A stretch of 64,000 nucleotides of DNA from Amycolatopsis bullii (GTDB lineage Bacteria; Actinomycetota; Actinomycetes; Mycobacteriales; Pseudonocardiaceae), in assembly GCF_014654205.1 (NCBI RefSeq), contig NZ_BNAW01000003.1, positions 310,001 to 374,000 of the forward strand, given 5' to 3'. A model generated the notes under the pieces. It made no database searches. It worked only from the letters and a program-made list of their open reading frames with translations, and had not been told where the DNA came from. Below, piece by piece: positions 62,722 through 64,000 of this stretch (position 1 is its first letter; each line of letters begins with the position of its first letter). The position numbers and the translations under genes were made by a program.

Positions 62722-62808
62722 CTAGGGCTGTTCCGCGGCCCAGACAGTCGCATGTGGACATACCTGATCGAGTGATGACATGTGTTCGAATCTCGGTAAT
62801 CTTGAGTT

Positions 62809-64000
62809 ATGTCCGACAAAGCGACTTGCTGTTCCTCCGAGGCGGTGGCTCTTGCCGACCGCATCGGTGAGTTCGTCGCGTGCATGCGGTCGGCTGAAGC
62901 GGGGCTTGGGGCGTTGCTGGTGGAGATCGAGCAGCGCGGAGTGATGGAGGTGTTCGGGTATCGCTCTGTTGCCCGGCTGCTGGAACACCTCGCCGATATC
63001 CCCAAGGCTGCTGCTGAACGGTTGGTGAAACGCGCCCGTCTGTTGAATCCGGGCTGCAACCTTGATGGCAGCCCGATCCCCGCATTGGCGCCCGCCACCG
63101 GTGCTGCTGCTCTCGCTGGGCAGTTGAGCACTCCGATGATCGATGTGATCACGGGTGTGCTCGCCGAGGTTCCTGTGGAGCACCGGGAGAGCGCCGAGAC
63201 CCACCTTGTTTCTTTCGCTGCCGAGGCCGGGCACAAGCAGGTCGCTGCGCTGGGGGCTCGGATCCTGGCCCACCTGAACCCCGACGGTCAGGAGCCTGTC
63301 GACACCGAACCCGTCGCTCCGACGCGGGAGTTGTTCCTGCGCCGCAAGCGATCCGGGTTCTGGGAGCTGAGCGGCCGGTTCGATGACGAGACCGGTACCC
63401 GCGCCAGTGCGTTGTTGGATGCTCTGGCCGAGCGCCGGACCGGTGATGAGGGTCCCGACCTGCGAACCCTGCCCCAGCGCTACGGGGATGCCTTCTCCGA
63501 CGCGGTCGACCTGGCTTTGAACTCTCCGGATTTGCCGATGCGGACCGGGGAACGAGCCCACGTCATGGTCGCGGTCTCCCTCGATGACCTGAAGACCGGC
63601 GTCGGCACGGCAACCCTCGGCGACACCGGCACGATCTCGGCTGCCGAGGCGCGGGTGCATGCCTGCGACGCCATGATCATCCCCGCGGTCCTCGGCGCGA
63701 AGAGCGAACCCCTCAACCTCGGCCGCCTCCGCCGCCTGATCTCCGCGGGCCTGCGCCGCGCCCTGTTTCTCCGCGACCGAGGTTGCGCGTTCCCGGGCTG
63801 CCATCGGCCACCCCGGCACTGCCAGGGGCACCACATCCGCCACTGGGCAGATGGCGGACCGACTGACTTGGGCAATCTGGTGTTGATGTGCGCTCACCAC
63901 CACCGACTCCTGCACCGATCGGGCTGGGAAGTCCGCATCGCCGCCGACGGCCTACCGGAGTTCCTCCCACCAGAGTTCATCGACCGCCGCCGAAAACCCC
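62809..64000 (+). CDS. DUF222-HNH endonuclease-like protein (13E12 family), truncated by window end
   Basis: The frame is open from ATG 62809 to the right edge (397 codons); TAATCT lies 6 nt before the ATG. Residues about 25-260 are DUF222 (VEIEQRGVMEVFGYRSVARL, SGRFDDETGTRASALLDAL). The HNH domain is GCAFPGCHRPPRHCQGHHI, then GGPTDLGNLVLMCAHHHRLL. It belongs to the REP13E12 family, repeated in mycobacterial genomes and linked to phage attachment and DNA damage. Codon use is less GC-biased at third positions than in its neighbours, suggesting transfer. Function unproven. Confidence 0.88.
   Translation, partial: MSDKATCCSSEAVALADRIGEFVACMRSAEAGLGALLVEIEQRGVMEVFGYRSVARLLEHLADIPKAAAERLVKRARLLNPGCNLDGSPIPALAPATGAAALAGQLSTPMIDVITGVLAEVPVEHRESAETHLVSFAAEAGHKQVAALGARILAHLNPDGQEPVDTEPVAPTRELFLRRKRSGFWELSGRFDDETGTRASALLDALAERRTGDEGPDLRTLPQRYGDAFSDAVDLALNSPDLPMRTGERAHVMVAVSLDDLKTGVGTATLGDTGTISAAEARVHACDAMIIPAVLGAKSEPLNLGRLRRLISAGLRRALFLRDRGCAFPGCHRPPRHCQGHHIRHWADGGPTDLGNLVLMCAHHHRLLHRSGWEVRIAADGLPEFLPPEFIDRRRKP

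Noticed and set aside
62775..62802. RecA-independent DNA-damage promoter before the HNH gene
   Set aside because: A GTG and a TANNNT hexamer exist, but the spacing is 12 instead of the expected 8, and TTGTC is absent.

Overview
The window is very GC-rich, with GTG and TTG starts, dense short overlaps and many leaderless genes. Gene content and order match the mycobacterial chromosome segment pmt-rsmI-pabB-metG-tatD-rpfB-ksgA-ispE-fadD/pks16-pth-rplY-prs-glmU-tetR-mfd-mazG (Rv1002c to Rv1022 in M. tuberculosis, from memory). The accessory genes and protein style suggest Pseudonocardiaceae, most likely Amycolatopsis or a close relative. That placement is an inference; no 16S gene is present.

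Layout. 1-9382 is accessory: an ECF41/SigJ-like sigma factor (5' end only) divergent from an FMN reductase-SnoaL fusion, a MOSC protein with a TetR regulator, a secreted GH20 hexosaminidase with a DasR-like site, a propionyl-CoA synthetase-like ligase, a Ser/Thr kinase of inverted topology, a methyltransferase and an AraC regulator. 9384-14623 holds pmt, rsmI, a QsdR-like TetR/quinone oxidoreductase pair and pabB. 14643-18731 holds a degenerate GH25-like protein, an ABC-2 exporter with a shortened permease, an ECF sigma factor with a membrane partner, and a PadR gene broken by two frameshifts. 18785-37307 is the conserved housekeeping core: metG, tatD, an rpfB-like gene, ksgA, an S-box (SAM) riboswitch with an orphan MetN-like ATPase, ispE, an ASCH protein, ABC-F, fadD, two DivIVA-like proteins, pth, rplY, prs and glmU. 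37356-41084 holds a diguanylate cyclase, tRNA-Gln, a desaturase and a TetR regulator. 41087-50747 is an accessory block between tetR and mfd. 50853-57969 holds mfd, an XRE-DUF5753-DUF397 fusion, a SurA-like lipoprotein and mazG. 58024-62114 is an ECF sigma/anti-sigma/ABC-transporter operon. The window ends with an internally deleted IS5-family element and a DUF222-HNH (13E12-like) gene that runs off the edge.

Cooperation. rsmI, ksgA, metG, pth and rplY serve translation. prs and glmU supply PRPP and UDP-GlcNAc. The rpfB-like protein and GH20 act on cell-wall sugars. mfd and mazG protect transcription and the nucleotide pool. Several regulator/target pairs sit beside operator-like dyads.

Most worth a second look: (i) an S-box riboswitch driving a lone MetN-like protein that lacks the Q-loop Gln, the Walker-B Glu and the H-loop His; (ii) a family of intergenic perfect or near-perfect palindromes with conserved ends and centre but varying stem middles; (iii) a single-chain fusion of an XRE-DUF5753 regulator with its usual separate partner DUF397; (iv) a uniform leaderless signal, TANNNT followed about 6 nt later by ATG or GTG, at some seventeen genes; (v) decay of the exporter/PadR neighbourhood. 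Long reading frames opposite real genes were treated as GC-driven shadows and left out.
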